From Janthinobacterium lividum PAMC 25724 (GTDB taxonomy: Bacteria > Pseudomonadota > Gammaproteobacteria > Burkholderiales > Burkholderiaceae_D), in contig AHHB01000040.1 in assembly GCA_000242815.2 (NCBI GenBank), positions 62,001 to 126,000 on the forward strand: a stretch of DNA of 64,000 nt. Direction: 5' to 3'. A program made the translations under genes and the position numbers. Shown here one piece after another: positions 18,467-27,853 of the stretch. The notes beneath the pieces were generated by a model, which saw only the letters and a program-made list of their open reading frames with translations, searched no databases and was not told the origin of the DNA. Every line of letters starts with the position of its first letter. Position 1 is the first letter of the stretch.

Positions 18467-19471
18467 TTACTTGGGTTGGTAGATCTGGTCGAAGATGCCG
18501 CCGTCAGCAAAGTGCGCCTTCTGGGCCGCCGTCCAGCCGCCGGCTACTTGCTCGATGCTGAACAGGTTGACCTTGGCGAACTGGGACGCGTATTTCTTCG
18601 CCGCCCTGTCCGTTGCTGGACGGTAGTAATTCTTGGCGATGATGTCTTGCCCTTCATCCGTGTACAGGTAGTTCAGGTAAGCCTCGGCCACCTTGCGCGT
18701 GCCGTGCTTGTCGGCGAACTTGTCGACGACGGCGACAGGCGGCTCGGCCAGGATGCTGACGGAAGGCGTGATGATGTCAAACTTGCTCGGGCCCAGTTCC
18801 TTGACGGCCAGGTAAGCTTCGTTTTCCCAGGCGATCAACACGTCGCCGATGCCGCGTTCAACGAAGGTGGTGGTGGCGCCGCGCGCGCCGGAATCGAGCA
18901 CGGGCACGTTCTTGTACAGTTTACCGACGAAATCCTTGGCCTTCGCTTCGTTGCCGCCCGGCTGGCGCAGCGCGTAACCCCAGGCTGCCAAATGGTTCCA
19001 GCGGGCGCCGCCCGAGGTTTTCGGATTCGGCGTGATGACGGACACACCGGGCTTGATCAAGTCGTTCCAATCCTTGATGCCTTTCGGGTTGCCTTTGCGT
19101 ACGAGAAACACGATGGTCGAGGTGTACGGCGAGCTATTGTGTGCCAAGCGCTTTTGCCAGTCGGTGGCCAGCAGCTTGTGCTCGGCCAGCGCGTCGATGT
19201 CATAGGCCAGGGCCAGCGTCACCACGTCCGCTTCCAGGCCGTCGATGACGGCGCGCGCCTGTTTGCCGGAACCACCGTGCGATTGCTTGATCTTGACGTT
19301 ATCGCCCGTCTTGCCTTTCCACTGCTTGGCAAACGCCGCGTTCACATCCTGGTACAGCTCGCGCGTCGGGTCATACGACACGTTGAGCAAGGTGATATCG
19401 GCAGCCTGTGCCGTTTGCAAAATGGCAAACGCGCTGAGGGCGGCGGCTATGATGATTTTTTTCGACAGCAT
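18467..19471 (-). CDS. sbp: Periplasmic sulfate-binding protein
   Basis: 334 residues. It captures sulfate (or thiosulfate) in the periplasm for CysTWA. The signal peptide [20 protein letters not shown] ends at AQA-AD. The mature start [19 protein letters not shown] and the segments [20 protein letters not shown] and [20 protein letters not shown] are sulfate-contact regions of the family. It is separated from cysT by two other genes and the inserted element, so it may have its own promoter within 19472-19614, where the dyad GATAT...ATATC (about 19555-19576) lies. Confidence 0.95.
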   Translation of the reverse strand: MLSKKIIIAAALSAFAILQTAQAADITLLNVSYDPTRELYQDVNAAFAKQWKGKTGDNVKIKQSHGGSGKQARAVIDGLEADVVTLALAYDIDALAEHKLLATDWQKRLAHNSSPYTSTIVFLVRKGNPKGIKDWNDLIKPGVSVITPNPKTSGGARWNHLAAWGYALRQPGGNEAKAKDFVGKLYKNVPVLDSGARGATTTFVERGIGDVLIAWENEAYLAVKELGPSKFDIITPSVSILAEPPVAVVDKFADKHGTRKVAEAYLNYLYTDEGQDIIAKNYYRPATDRAAKKYASQFAKVNLFSIEQVAGGWTAAQKAHFADGGIFDQIYQPK

Positions 19472-19614
19472 CTAAGATCCCCGTGTGGTTGAACTTTCAG
19501 AGCCACCAGATTACGCCGCAACGACCGCGAAGAGAACGAAGCGTTTCGCCGTTTGATATACATTTTTCGCATATCGACGACACACAACAGGGGTAAAGCA
19601 ATCGAATAAAGTAG

Positions 19615-19998
19615 TCAATAATAACGGTTAAACAAGACGACCGCCCAGGTAGCAAAGGCCAGGATGCACGTCAGCAGCACGGCGGCGCTGCCAAAGTCCT
19701 TGGCGTTTTTCGACAGTGGATGGCGTTCCAGCGAAATACGGTCGACCACGGCTTCCAGCGCAGAATTGATCAGTTCGACGATCAAGACCAGCAGCAGCAC
19801 GCCGATCAGCACCAGTTTTTCAAAGGCGGAGATGCGCAGCAGCAAGGCAATGAGCGTGCCGATGATGAACAAACCCAGTTCCTGGCGAAACGCGTGTTCA
19901 TGGCGCCAGGCCGCCTTCAAGCCGTCGAGCGAGTAAAAAAAGGCGGAAAATATCCGCCTCAAGCCACTTTTACTCTTGAATTCATTTACAGGTTGCAT
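19615..19998 (-). CDS. dgkA: Diacylglycerol kinase
   Basis: 127 residues, the standard DgkA size. It phosphorylates diacylglycerol at the inner membrane and so recycles lipid released by membrane-derived oligosaccharide and LPS modification. Three membrane helices are visible (LGLFIIGTLIALLL, LVLIGVLLLVLIVELI, GSAAVLLTCILAFATWAVVLF). The active-site run ELINSALEAVVDRISLERHP and NAKDFGSAAVLL match the family core. Monocistronic. The downstream strand leads into the sbp upstream region. Confidence 0.95.
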   Translation of the reverse strand: MQPVNEFKSKSGLRRIFSAFFYSLDGLKAAWRHEHAFRQELGLFIIGTLIALLLRISAFEKLVLIGVLLLVLIVELINSALEAVVDRISLERHPLSKNAKDFGSAAVLLTCILAFATWAVVLFNRYY

Positions 19999-20151
19999 AA
20001 TTTTCGGTCATTCAAAGTGCGTTTAGTCGACAATTATGACGGCCAGCATGGGAATTGTGACAATTTATTCGCCGAGTATCTCGGGACATTTCACTATTTT
20101 TTCACATCATGGTATAAAGATGCATGAATACTGCATTGCACCAAATCCATC

Positions 20152-20931
20152 ATGAAAATTGAACCGGTCGCAGCGCCGAAGACGACGATACAGGTAATCG
20201 AACGCATGGTCGCCCTGCTCGATGCCCTGGCCAAATATTCCGACCCGGTCAGCCTCAAGGAATTGTCCAAGGTATCGGGCCTGCACCCGTCGACAGCGCA
20301 TCGCATCCTCAACGACATGGTGCTGACGCGCTTTGTCGACCGCATCGAACCGGGTACGTACCGATTGGGCATGCGCCTGCTGGAACTGGGCAATGTGGTG
20401 AAAAGCCGCCTCAGCGTGCGTGAAGCGGCGCTCGACTTCATGCGCCAACTGCACAAGAAAACCCAGCAAACCATCAACCTGTCGGTGCGCCAGGGCGACG
20501 AGATCGTCTACATCGACCGCGCCTTTTCCGAGCGCTCGGGCATGCAAGTGGTGCGTGCCATCGGTGGCCGCGGCCCGCTACACCTGACTTCGACAGGTAA
20601 ATTATTTCTCTCCGTCGATGAGCCGAAAGCCATCCGCGCTTATGCCACGCGCACGGGCCTGGCCGGGCACAACAAAAATTCCATCACGGATCTGCAAAAA
20701 CTTGAGCGCGAGTTGAGCCTGGTGCGCGAGCGCGGCTATGCGCGCGACAATGAAGAGCTGGAACTGGGCGTGCGCTGCATGGCCGCCGGCATCCGCGACG
20801 ACTCGGGCAAGCTGATCGCCGGCCTGTCCATTTCCGCCCCCGCCGACCGCCTGCAAGATGAGTGGCTCGTCGATCTGGTCGAAACGGCCAACCAGATTTC
20901 CATCACCTTGGGTTATATCCCGCAAGACTGA
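20152..20931 (+). CDS. IclR-family transcriptional regulator
   Basis: 259 residues. The winged helix-turn-helix is N-terminal (about 12-75, with LKELSKVSGLHPSTAHRILNDM as recognition region). The C-terminal IclR effector domain includes RGPLHLTSTGKLFLS, GYARDNEELELGVRCMAAGI and GLSISAPADRL. IclR proteins usually control catabolism of small aromatic or organic acids. No catabolic operon adjoins it, so the target is unknown. It is transcribed divergently from dgkA and followed by a dispersed palindromic repeat. Confidence 0.92.
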   Translation: MKIEPVAAPKTTIQVIERMVALLDALAKYSDPVSLKELSKVSGLHPSTAHRILNDMVLTRFVDRIEPGTYRLGMRLLELGNVVKSRLSVREAALDFMRQLHKKTQQTINLSVRQGDEIVYIDRAFSERSGMQVVRAIGGRGPLHLTSTGKLFLSVDEPKAIRAYATRTGLAGHNKNSITDLQKLERELSLVRERGYARDNEELELGVRCMAAGIRDDSGKLIAGLSISAPADRLQDEWLVDLVETANQISITLGYIPQD

Positions 20932-20937
20932 CTGAGT

Positions 20938-21056
20938 ACGCCTGACCAAATCTACTGCGCGGCGCGCTTTGCGGCCTGCGATGCTCACCGTACTTAAGTA
21001 CGGTTGCGCTTCTTAGCCACAAATCACTGCCGCTCGCTACGATTTTGTCAGGCGTT
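20938..21056. repeat. Dispersed imperfect palindrome, family member 1
   Basis: Outer arms CGCCTGACCAAATC (20939-20952) and GATTTTGTCAGGCG (21041-21054) enclose a core with GCGGCCTGCGATGCTCACCG and a CCGTACTTAAGTACGG palindrome. The 20-nt core block and GTACGGTTGCGCT recur at 38362-38494. Confidence 0.7.
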
Positions 21057-21093
21057 GAACCGTTTGCAATACAACAGCACTGCCTAGTGACAA

Positions 21094-22166
21094 TCAAGCG
21101 CCAGGCAGGCTCATATTGGCGGGTTTCAGCGCTTCGAGCCACTTGCGCATGCGTCCTGCATCGGCCGTGCGCGACTGTTTCCCCTTGGAATCGAGGAAGA
21201 CCATGATCACGGCCCGTCCTTCGATGACAGCCTGCATCATCAAGCAGCGTCCCGCCTCGTTGATAAACCCCGTCTTTTGCAAGCCGATTTCCCAGCCCGG
21301 ATTGGCCACCAGATGATTCGTATTGCCAAACCGCATAGGCTGGCCGCTGGCTTCGACGATAGCTTTCGGGTCCGTCGAATACTCGCGCAGCAAGGGGTGG
21401 TGGAAGGCAGCCATGGCCAGCTTGCCCAAGTCACGCGCGCTGGCCACGTTCATTTTCGACAAGCCGCTCGAATCGACGTAATGCGTATCGAGCATGCCCA
21501 GCTGGCGCGCCTTGCTGTTCATGGCCTCGACAAAGGCCGGCAAGCCGCCCGGATAATTGCGGCCCAGCGCAGAGGCGGCGCGGTTTTCCGAGCTCATCAG
21601 GGCGATATGCAGCATATTGGCGCGCGTCAATTGCGAGCCCACTTTCAGGCGTGAGCTGCTGAATTTGGCGCGGTCTACGTCCTCGTCCGTGATCGTCAGC
21701 ACTTCCTCCATGTCCTGGCGCGCTTCGACCACGACCAGACCCGTCATCATCTTGGTGATCGAGGCGATGGGCAGGGCCACGTTGGAATTCTTTTCAAACA
21801 CACTTCCGAGTTGGCCTGGTCCAGCACCAGCGCCACGCTCGACTTGAGGTCGAGCGGATCACGCGTCAGGTTCAGGCCGGCCAAGTCGCCCATGGTGGCC
21901 ATCGGTGCGGCCATGGGTACGGCCGCGCTGCTGACTTTTTGATAGATCACTTTGCGTTTGCCGCGCACCATAACGACTCGGCGCACGGTATTGTCGCGCG
22001 GCGCGGCCGTCGCGCCCTTGCGCAACACGACTTTGAATTTCTTGGTATTGTGTTTCTTGGAGGCGGAGGATTTGCCGTTCGCGTCCTTGGCGTGCACGGC
22101 CGCAGCCGGTGCGAGCGCAAACAACAGGGAAGCCAGGACACCCAGCACAAGTTTAAACTTAGCCAT
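21094..22166 (-). pseudogene. pbpG: D-alanyl-D-alanine endopeptidase (PBP7), one frameshift
   Basis: PBP7 cuts D-Ala cross-links in periplasmic peptidoglycan. The start at 22166 (MAKFKLVLGVLASLLF) gives a signal peptide ending at VHA, then a Lys-rich spacer and LDLKSSVALVLDQANSEV. One base is missing near 21800. Restoring it continues as FEKNSNVALPIASITKMM, bringing the S-x-x-K motif (SITK) into frame. The S-x-N (SEN in SSENRAA) and K-T-G (LQKTGFIN) motifs follow correctly, and the gene ends SLPGA. The restored product is about 357 residues. All catalytic motifs are intact, which argues for a base-call error rather than decay. Confidence 0.85.
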
Positions 22167-22343
22167 TCGATCATTCCCCGTGAAACTTTTACCATATGGC
22201 AGTGTAGCGAAATGCAGAGTAATCGCAAGCCAATTTAACAGTTGCGACAGCATTTATTGCAGAAACGAAATGCAAATCGTTGACGATCAGCAAACAAACT
22301 GCTCGTTCATCCACTGATTTCCTGTGCCCATCGCTGGCAAGCG

Positions 22344-23063
22344 CTATTTGTCCATGAATTGAACAAAGCCAGCCAGCGGCTCGCGTTCGGTGTGCAAGCG
22401 GTTCTCGATCTTGTCCGGGTCGGCGTAGCCAAGCGCCATGCCGCACACCACCATTTCACTGGCCGGCACGCCCAGTTCCGCGCCGATGATGTCATGGTAG
22501 TGGATGAAGGCCGCTTGCGGGCAGGTATCGAGTCCGCGCGCGCGCGCCGCCAGCATGATGTTTTGCAAGAACATGCCATAGTCGAGCCAAGAACCCTGTT
22601 CCAGCACACGCTCAATGGTAAAGATCAGGCCGACGGGCGCATCGAAAAACTGGAAATTGCGTCCATGCTGGGCGGCCATGCCAGCCGTGTCGCCGCGTTC
22701 CAGGCCCAGCAGCTGATACAGGTCCAGGCCGATCTTGCGGCGGCGCGCAATGAACGGTGCCGTCCACTGGCGCGGATAATAGGTGTACGACGCCGTGCGC
22801 GCGGGCGCGCCAGGCACCTTCTGTGCGGCGTAGGCGTCGAGGATGCGGCGCGACAGGCGCAGGCGGGCCTCGCCCGACAATACATACACTTTCCAAGGCT
22901 GCATGTTGGCGCCCGAGGGCGCGCGCGCAGCCACTTGCAGGATGCGCGCGATCTCCTGCTGCGCCACCGGGGTGGGCAAAAAGGCGCGGATCGAACGGCG
23001 CGACACGATGACGGCGTCCACCGCTTGCGGCGTCGACGGTGTTTCAAATGTTTGCTTGCTCAC
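22344..23063 (-). CDS. Nitroreductase-family FMN oxidoreductase
   Basis: 239 residues from the GTG at 23063 (VSKQTFETPST), which has GGGAGAGCAGG just upstream. There is no in-frame ATG near the conserved start, and the longer reading runs into the DMT gene. FMN-binding landmarks are SRRSIRAFLPTPV, APSGANMQPWKVYVL and CPQAAFIHYHDIIG, and the GMALGYADPD C-terminal segment is typical. Such enzymes reduce nitroaromatics, quinones or flavins with NAD(P)H. The physiological substrate is unclear. It lies 46 bp downstream of the DMT-type exporter on the same strand. Confidence 0.87.
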   Translation of the reverse strand: MSKQTFETPSTPQAVDAVIVSRRSIRAFLPTPVAQQEIARILQVAARAPSGANMQPWKVYVLSGEARLRLSRRILDAYAAQKVPGAPARTASYTYYPRQWTAPFIARRRKIGLDLYQLLGLERGDTAGMAAQHGRNFQFFDAPVGLIFTIERVLEQGSWLDYGMFLQNIMLAARARGLDTCPQAAFIHYHDIIGAELGVPASEMVVCGMALGYADPDKIENRLHTEREPLAGFVQFMDK

Positions 23064-23109
23064 TGCCCTGCTCTCCCGCTCGTTATCTACTTGTTCTCTA
23101 CCTGATGCG

Positions 23110-24045
23110 CTATTTCTTGACGACAAACACCACGCCGACCACGGCCACCAGCATGCCGGCGAGGCCCAGCATAGTAAAGGCTTCGCCAAACATCAGCCAA
23201 GCCATCACGGCCGTCGTGGGCGGCGTCAGGTACAGCAAGCCCGTCACTTTCGTGGCATCACTGCGGCGTATCAGGGCGAACAGCAAGAAGATGGCGCCGA
23301 TGGATAAGACGAGTACCGACCACAGCAAGGCGCCGATAAAGTGTGCCGTCCATTCCACGTGGCTGAAATGCAGGTCCAGCCCTTCGTAATACAGGGCAAA
23401 TGGCCATACCACCACGATGGAGGCAGCAAACTGTACCAGCGTGCCAGTGCGCAAGTCGAATTGGGGACAGTGGCGTTTTTGGTACAGGGTGCCGGCCGTC
23501 ATCGACAGCAGCGCGAAAATACACAGCAGCACGCTTTCCACGCTCAAGCCCACGCGGTTAATCTTGGCATACACGACCAGGGCCACGCCCAGCAAGCCAA
23601 AGAACAGGCCCAGCCACTGGCGCGGGCGCACAACTTCGCCGATCAGGGGCGCGGCGCAGGCCGTCAGCACGGGCTGCATGCCGACGATCAGTGCGCACAA
23701 ACCGGCCGGCATGCCCAGCTTGATGGCGCACCAGACGCCGGCCAGATAGCCGGCCTGCATCAGGATGCCAGCCACGGCGATCTGGCGCAGCTGTCCCACA
23801 GGCCACGGCGCGCGCAACAGCAGTACCAGCGGCAGCAGGATCGCCAGCACGCCCAGGAAGCGCAGCAACAGGAAGGTCAGCGGCGGCGCGTACGGCAGGC
23901 CGAACTTGGCGACAATAAAGCCTGTGCTCCATAACAACACAAAGAAGCCGGGCAAGGCCACCGGCGCCAGTCTCGTCAGGAAAGGAGCTTTGGGGGCTTT
24001 GGCGGCTTTGCCGCTGGCGCCAGCGGCAGAGGGAAACTTGGACAT
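23110..24045 (-). CDS. EamA/DMT-superfamily transporter
   Basis: 311 residues with about ten membrane helices in two EamA repeats (LPGFFVLLWSTGFIVAKFGL opening the first, VLLCIFALLSMTAGTLYQKR opening the second). The motif PLIGEVVRPRQWLGLFFGLLGV is characteristic. The N-terminal 25 residues are basic and cytoplasmic. Members export amino acids or metabolites. The substrate is not deducible. It is probably cotranscribed with the nitroreductase gene. Confidence 0.88.
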   Translation of the reverse strand: MSKFPSAAGASGKAAKAPKAPFLTRLAPVALPGFFVLLWSTGFIVAKFGLPYAPPLTFLLLRFLGVLAILLPLVLLLRAPWPVGQLRQIAVAGILMQAGYLAGVWCAIKLGMPAGLCALIVGMQPVLTACAAPLIGEVVRPRQWLGLFFGLLGVALVVYAKINRVGLSVESVLLCIFALLSMTAGTLYQKRHCPQFDLRTGTLVQFAASIVVVWPFALYYEGLDLHFSHVEWTAHFIGALLWSVLVLSIGAIFLLFALIRRSDATKVTGLLYLTPPTTAVMAWLMFGEAFTMLGLAGMLVAVVGVVFVVKK

Positions 24046-24233
24046 GGTATCAACTCGGCAAACGGGGTCGGCAGCGGGACGCTAGGCCAGTGCGGGAGCA
24101 AAGTCTAGCATGCTGCGCAGCGATCGCCGCCACAACTGCTGGAAACAGTAGTTTTCGCGCAAACCATTGACACTCAGAAATGAAATATTTCCCTTTGGAA
24201 ACAATGACTTTTGATGCAAATCTATTCAATTGT

Positions 24234-24242
24234 TGCAACGCA
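24234..24242 (+). promoter_or_regulatory. PhaR-like operator, upstream site
   Basis: TGCAACGCACAA (24234-24245) fits the motif TGCRNYGCASMA that I recall for the PHA regulator PhaR. It lies just upstream of the -35 element of the phasin promoter. Confidence 0.5.
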
Positions 24243-24252
24243 CAAGAATCGC

Positions 24253-24280
24253 TTGACTTCGTTTTTTTTCGCCGTAGAAT
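24253..24280 (+). promoter_or_regulatory. Sigma-70 promoter of the phasin gene
   Basis: -35 TTGACT (24253-24258) and -10 TAGAAT (24275-24280) with a 16-bp spacer that contains a T8 run. The predicted start near 24287 leaves a leader of about 108 nt. Confidence 0.7.
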
Positions 24281-24289
24281 AGGGTTTGT

Positions 24290-24301
24290 TGCGTTGCACA
24301 A
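24290..24301 (+). promoter_or_regulatory. PhaR-like operator, downstream site
   Basis: TGCGTTGCACAA again fits TGCRNYGCASMA. It overlaps or immediately follows the predicted transcription start, where a bound repressor would block transcription. Confidence 0.5.
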
Positions 24302-24394
24302 TTCTTGTTCAGCTTGAAAAATTTAGATTCACCTGCTTTCCCAAACGGTACACGCAGCATCAAATTAACCAGATTTCGATTTTTGGAGATTTAT

Positions 24395-24961
24395 ATGTTT
24401 TCAATTCCTGAGCAATTTTCGTCCGCTACCAAAGCCAACCTGGAAGCCCAATTCGCCCTGTTCTCGTCGCTGACGGGCAAAGCCTTCGAAGGCATCGAAA
24501 AGATCGTCGAACTGAACCTGACCGCTGCCAAGGCAACGCTGGAAGAATCGACCGCCGCCGCCAAGCAATTGCTGTCGGCAAAAGATCCACAAGAATTTTT
24601 CTCGCTGAGCACTGCTCAAGCCCAGCCTAGCGCCGAAAAAGCCATCGCTTACGGCCGTCACCTGGCAGCCATCACCTCCGGCACGCAAGCCGAGTTCAGC
24701 AAAGCTGCTGAATCGCAAATCGCTGAAACCAACCGCAAAGTTCTGTCGCTGGTGGAAGAAGTGACCAAGAACGCGCCAGCCGGTTCGGAAAACGCCGTCG
24801 CCATCTTGAAAAGCGCGATCGGCAATGCCAATGCAGGCTACGAGCAATTCTCGAAAACCAGCAAGCAAGCCGTCGAAACTATCGAAGCGAACCTGACATC
24901 GGCCGTGAACCAGTTCACGCAAGCGGCTGAAAAAGTCGTGCCGCGCACGGCTGCCAAGTAA
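24395..24961 (+). CDS. Phasin-family PHA granule protein
   Basis: 188 residues. Phasins coat polyhydroxyalkanoate granules and control their size and number. The start [20 protein letters not shown] at 24395 has TTGGAG 9 bp upstream and is preferred to the TTG-type start at 24305. The protein is almost entirely amphipathic helix, rich in Ala, Glu and Lys, with no Cys or Trp, as is usual for the Phasin_2 type. [20 protein letters not shown] is the family signature. The C-terminus ends PRTAAK. Upstream lie a strong promoter and two PhaR-like sites, fitting granule-responsive control. A terminator follows at 25049-25076. Confidence 0.92.
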   Translation: MFSIPEQFSSATKANLEAQFALFSSLTGKAFEGIEKIVELNLTAAKATLEESTAAAKQLLSAKDPQEFFSLSTAQAQPSAEKAIAYGRHLAAITSGTQAEFSKAAESQIAETNRKVLSLVEEVTKNAPAGSENAVAILKSAIGNANAGYEQFSKTSKQAVETIEANLTSAVNQFTQAAEKVVPRTAAK

Positions 24962-25048
24962 TTATTGCACGACCGCTGCGGCGGTCCGCTGTGAGCAGTT
25001 ACCAGCTCCTCCAGGCAGCCATCGCGCACTTCACCGACGGATGCCATT

Positions 25049-25076
25049 ATGCCCCAGCCTAGCTGGGGCATTTTTT
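25049..25076 (+). terminator. Terminator of the phasin gene
   Basis: ATGCCCCAGC pairs with GCTGGGGCAT around a CTA loop, followed by T6. It lies between the phasin gene and the convergent livF. Confidence 0.9.
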
Positions 25077-25084
25077 ATGGTGCG

Positions 25085-25822
25085 CTACTCCCCCAGATAC
25101 GCCGCTTTCACGCGCGGGTCGTCGAGCATGGCAGCGGCGTTGCCGCCCATGGTGAGCAAGCCCGAATCCATCACATAGCCGCGGTGCGCCGCCTGCAGGG
25201 CCAGGCGGGCATTCTGTTCGACCAGCAAGATCGTGATGCCTTCGGACGACACCTTGCGGATCACCTCGAAAATCTTCTCGACCATGATGGGCGACAGGCC
25301 CATCGATGGTTCGTCAAGCAGCAGCAGCTTCGGATGGCTCATCAACGCGCGCGCCATGGCCAGCATCTGCTGCTCGCCGCCCGACAGCGTGCCGGCCATC
25401 TGCGCCGCCCTCTCCTTCAGACGCGGAAACACATCGAACCACCTGGCAATGTCATGCTCGACGCCCGCCTTGTCGGTGCGCGTGTAGGCCCCCATCATGA
25501 GGTTTTCGCGTATCGACATGCGGGTAAACACGCCCCGCCCTTCCGGCACCATGGCCAGCTTTTTTTCTACCAGATGAAACGATTTCGTGCCCTTGAGCGA
25601 CGCGCCTAGGTAGCTGATCGTGCCTTCGATCTTGCATTCGGGCAAAGTGCCCGTGATGGCTTTCAAGGTCGTCGTCTTGCCGGCGCCGTTCGCGCCGATC
25701 AGGGCGATCAGCTCTCCCTGGTTCACTTCCAGGTCGATGCCTTTCACCGCCTTGATACCGCCGTAGGCCACGTGCAGGCCGGCGACCTTGAGGACGTTGT
25801 GGTTCAATCCATTGTGCGTCAT
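25085..25822 (-). CDS. livF: Branched-chain amino acid ABC transporter ATPase LivF
   Basis: 245 residues. This is one of two ATPases of the Liv-type importer. Walker A GANGAGKTTT, signature LSGGEQQMLAMARAL and Walker B LLLLDEPSMGLSP are present, and the short C-terminus is typical of LivF. The start is taken at 25822 (MTHNGLNHN) because the ATG overlaps the livG stop as ATGA. The longer in-frame reading from 25933 would lie within livG. Confidence 0.94.
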   Translation of the reverse strand: MTHNGLNHNVLKVAGLHVAYGGIKAVKGIDLEVNQGELIALIGANGAGKTTTLKAITGTLPECKIEGTISYLGASLKGTKSFHLVEKKLAMVPEGRGVFTRMSIRENLMMGAYTRTDKAGVEHDIARWFDVFPRLKERAAQMAGTLSGGEQQMLAMARALMSHPKLLLLDEPSMGLSPIMVEKIFEVIRKVSSEGITILLVEQNARLALQAAHRGYVMDSGLLTMGGNAAAMLDDPRVKAAYLGE

Positions 25823-26592
25823 GCGTGCGATCCCCCCAGATAAGCCTCGATAACGGCCGGGTTTTGTTGTATTTCGGCCGGCAAGCCTTCGGCGATGCGC
25901 TTGCCATACTCGAGCACCGTGATGCGGTCGCACAGTCCCATCATCAGTTTCACGTCGTGCTCGATCAACAGCACGGTCTTGCCTTCGGCCTTGATTTTCA
26001 CCAGCAATTCGCGCAAGGCCAGCTTTTCCGTCGCATTCATGCCGGCCGCCGGCTCATCGAGAGCCAGCAGGGTCGGGTCGGTGGCCAGCGCGCGGGCAAT
26101 TTCCAGGCGCCGCTGGTCGCCATATGATAAGAAGCGCGCCGTGCGCTTGGCAAACTGGGCGATACCGACGAAATCGAGCAATGCCATGGAGCGCTTGCGG
26201 ATGGCAGCCTCTTCCTCGCGCGCTGCCTTGTGGCGGAAGATGGCGCCGAACACGCCCTGGTGCGAGCGCACATGGCACCCCACCATGACATTTTCCAGCG
26301 CCGTCATGTCGCCAAACAGGCGGATGTTCTGGAAGGTGCGCGCGATACCCGCCTTGGCCACCTTGTGCGGCGCCGATGGCGAATACGGCTTGCCAGCGAG
26401 CTTGAAGGTGCCCGTGTCGGGCTGGTAAAGGCCGGTGATGACATTGAAGAAGGTGGTCTTGCCGGCACCGTTGGGGCCGATCAAGCCATAGATCTGCCCT
26501 TGCCGAATGGTAATGCCCACGTCCGTCAACGCTTGCAAGCCGCCGAAACGCTTGTTGACGCCGGCGATGTCGAGAATGATCTGTTGGCTCAT
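25819..26592 (-). CDS. livG: Branched-chain amino acid ABC transporter ATPase LivG
   Basis: 257 residues. Walker A GPNGAGKTTF, signature LSYGDQRRLEIARAL and Walker B LLALDEPAAGMN are present, with the LivG-specific insertion and the C-terminal ENPAVIEAYLG-type tail (QQNPAVIEAYLGGSHA). It sits between livM (12-bp gap, GGGAGGGG ribosome binding site) and livF (ATGA overlap). Confidence 0.95.
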   Translation of the reverse strand: MSQQIILDIAGVNKRFGGLQALTDVGITIRQGQIYGLIGPNGAGKTTFFNVITGLYQPDTGTFKLAGKPYSPSAPHKVAKAGIARTFQNIRLFGDMTALENVMVGCHVRSHQGVFGAIFRHKAAREEEAAIRKRSMALLDFVGIAQFAKRTARFLSYGDQRRLEIARALATDPTLLALDEPAAGMNATEKLALRELLVKIKAEGKTVLLIEHDVKLMMGLCDRITVLEYGKRIAEGLPAEIQQNPAVIEAYLGGSHA

Positions 26593-26604
26593 GCTACCCC
26601 TCCC

Positions 26605-27822
26605 TTATGCGGACACGATGCCGGTGGATTTGTTCGGCTGGTCCACATCATGGTCGGGCCGGTCTTCGTGCTTGGGCGATGGCCACAGTCCGGCGGGACG
26701 GTTGAGCATGATCAAGACCATGGCCAGGCCGTACAACAACTGGCGCAGCACCTCCGCCTCGATCACCACATGACCGAACAGCGCCTGCTGAGCCGGTTCC
26801 ACCACGTGGCGCAGCACTTCGGGTATCGAGGCAAGGATCACGCCGCCGAGGATCACGCCAGGAATATGCCCGATGCCGCCCAGCACCACCATGGCCAGCA
26901 CGGCGATCGACTCCGTCAGCGAGAACGATTCCGGCGAGACAAAGCCCTGGAACGAGGCAAACATGGCACCGGCTACGCCGCCAAACGAAGCGCCCATGGA
27001 AAAGGCCAGCAATTTGACGTTGCGCGTGTTGATGCCCATGGCTTTGGCGGCAATCTCATCTTCGCGGATGGCCACCCAGGCGCGGCCCAGGCGCGAATGC
27101 TGCAGGCGCTTGGTGACGAACACGATGCCGATGCACAGGAAGAGGAACAAAAAGTAATATGCATTCACGGACGGCATGGAAAAGCCGCCCACCACGACGG
27201 TGCTGTTGGTGCCGGCCTCCCCCGCCAGGTTGACGCCAAAGATGCGGATGGGATCGATCAAATTGATGCCTTGCGGACCGTTCGTAAAATTAATCGGATC
27301 GTTCAAATTGTTCATGAAGATGCGGATGATTTCGCCAAAGCCCAAGGTTACGATGGCCAGGTAGTCGCCACGCAGTTTCAGCGTCGGTGCGCCCAGCAGC
27401 GCACCGCACAGGCCAGCAACAAAGGCGGCCAGCGGCACGATGAACCAGATCGACAGATGAAGGCCGTTTTCGCGGATTTCCGGTCCCATCAGTTGCACCA
27501 GGGTTGCACCCAGCAGCGGATACTGATTCACCACCGATTCGAGCAAGATGGCAAACTGCGGCGACGCCAACAAGGCCGTCAGGTAAGCACCCACGGCGTA
27601 GAAGGCGATATAGCCGAGATCGAGCAAGCCGGCAAAGCCGACCACGATGTTCAGGCCCAGCGCCAGCATGATGTACAGCAAGGCCATGTCGATGATGCGC
27701 ACCCACGAGTTGCCGAACTGCGCGGCAAAAAAGGGGAACACCATCAACAGCGCGGCCAGGCCCAGCATGCCGGCGTAGGCTTTGGCGGGATTGTTCTTGG
27801 CGTCAAAATCGAGTAGTGCCAT
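26605..27822 (-). CDS. livM: Branched-chain amino acid ABC transporter permease LivM
   Basis: 405 residues, about ten membrane helices. The BPD_transp_2 signature is visible as LALGLNIVVGFAGLLDLGYIAF near the start and GVAGAMFASFQGFVSPESF, GGIGHIPGVILGG further on. The ATG at 27822 is chosen because AAGGAG lies 9 bp upstream. A TTG nine bases earlier is less likely. The hydrophilic C-terminal tail of about 30 residues (PSPKHEDRPDHDVDQPN) is longer than in enteric LivM. Confidence 0.93.
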   Translation of the reverse strand: MALLDFDAKNNPAKAYAGMLGLAALLMVFPFFAAQFGNSWVRIIDMALLYIMLALGLNIVVGFAGLLDLGYIAFYAVGAYLTALLASPQFAILLESVVNQYPLLGATLVQLMGPEIRENGLHLSIWFIVPLAAFVAGLCGALLGAPTLKLRGDYLAIVTLGFGEIIRIFMNNLNDPINFTNGPQGINLIDPIRIFGVNLAGEAGTNSTVVVGGFSMPSVNAYYFLFLFLCIGIVFVTKRLQHSRLGRAWVAIREDEIAAKAMGINTRNVKLLAFSMGASFGGVAGAMFASFQGFVSPESFSLTESIAVLAMVVLGGIGHIPGVILGGVILASIPEVLRHVVEPAQQALFGHVVIEAEVLRQLLYGLAMVLIMLNRPAGLWPSPKHEDRPDHDVDQPNKSTGIVSA

Positions 27823-27853
27823 GGTGCTCAACTCCTTGTTTTTATGGATGACG

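Noticed and set aside
26230..27816. 528-aa ORF antisense to livM and livG
   Set aside because: Shadow of two well-supported transporter genes.
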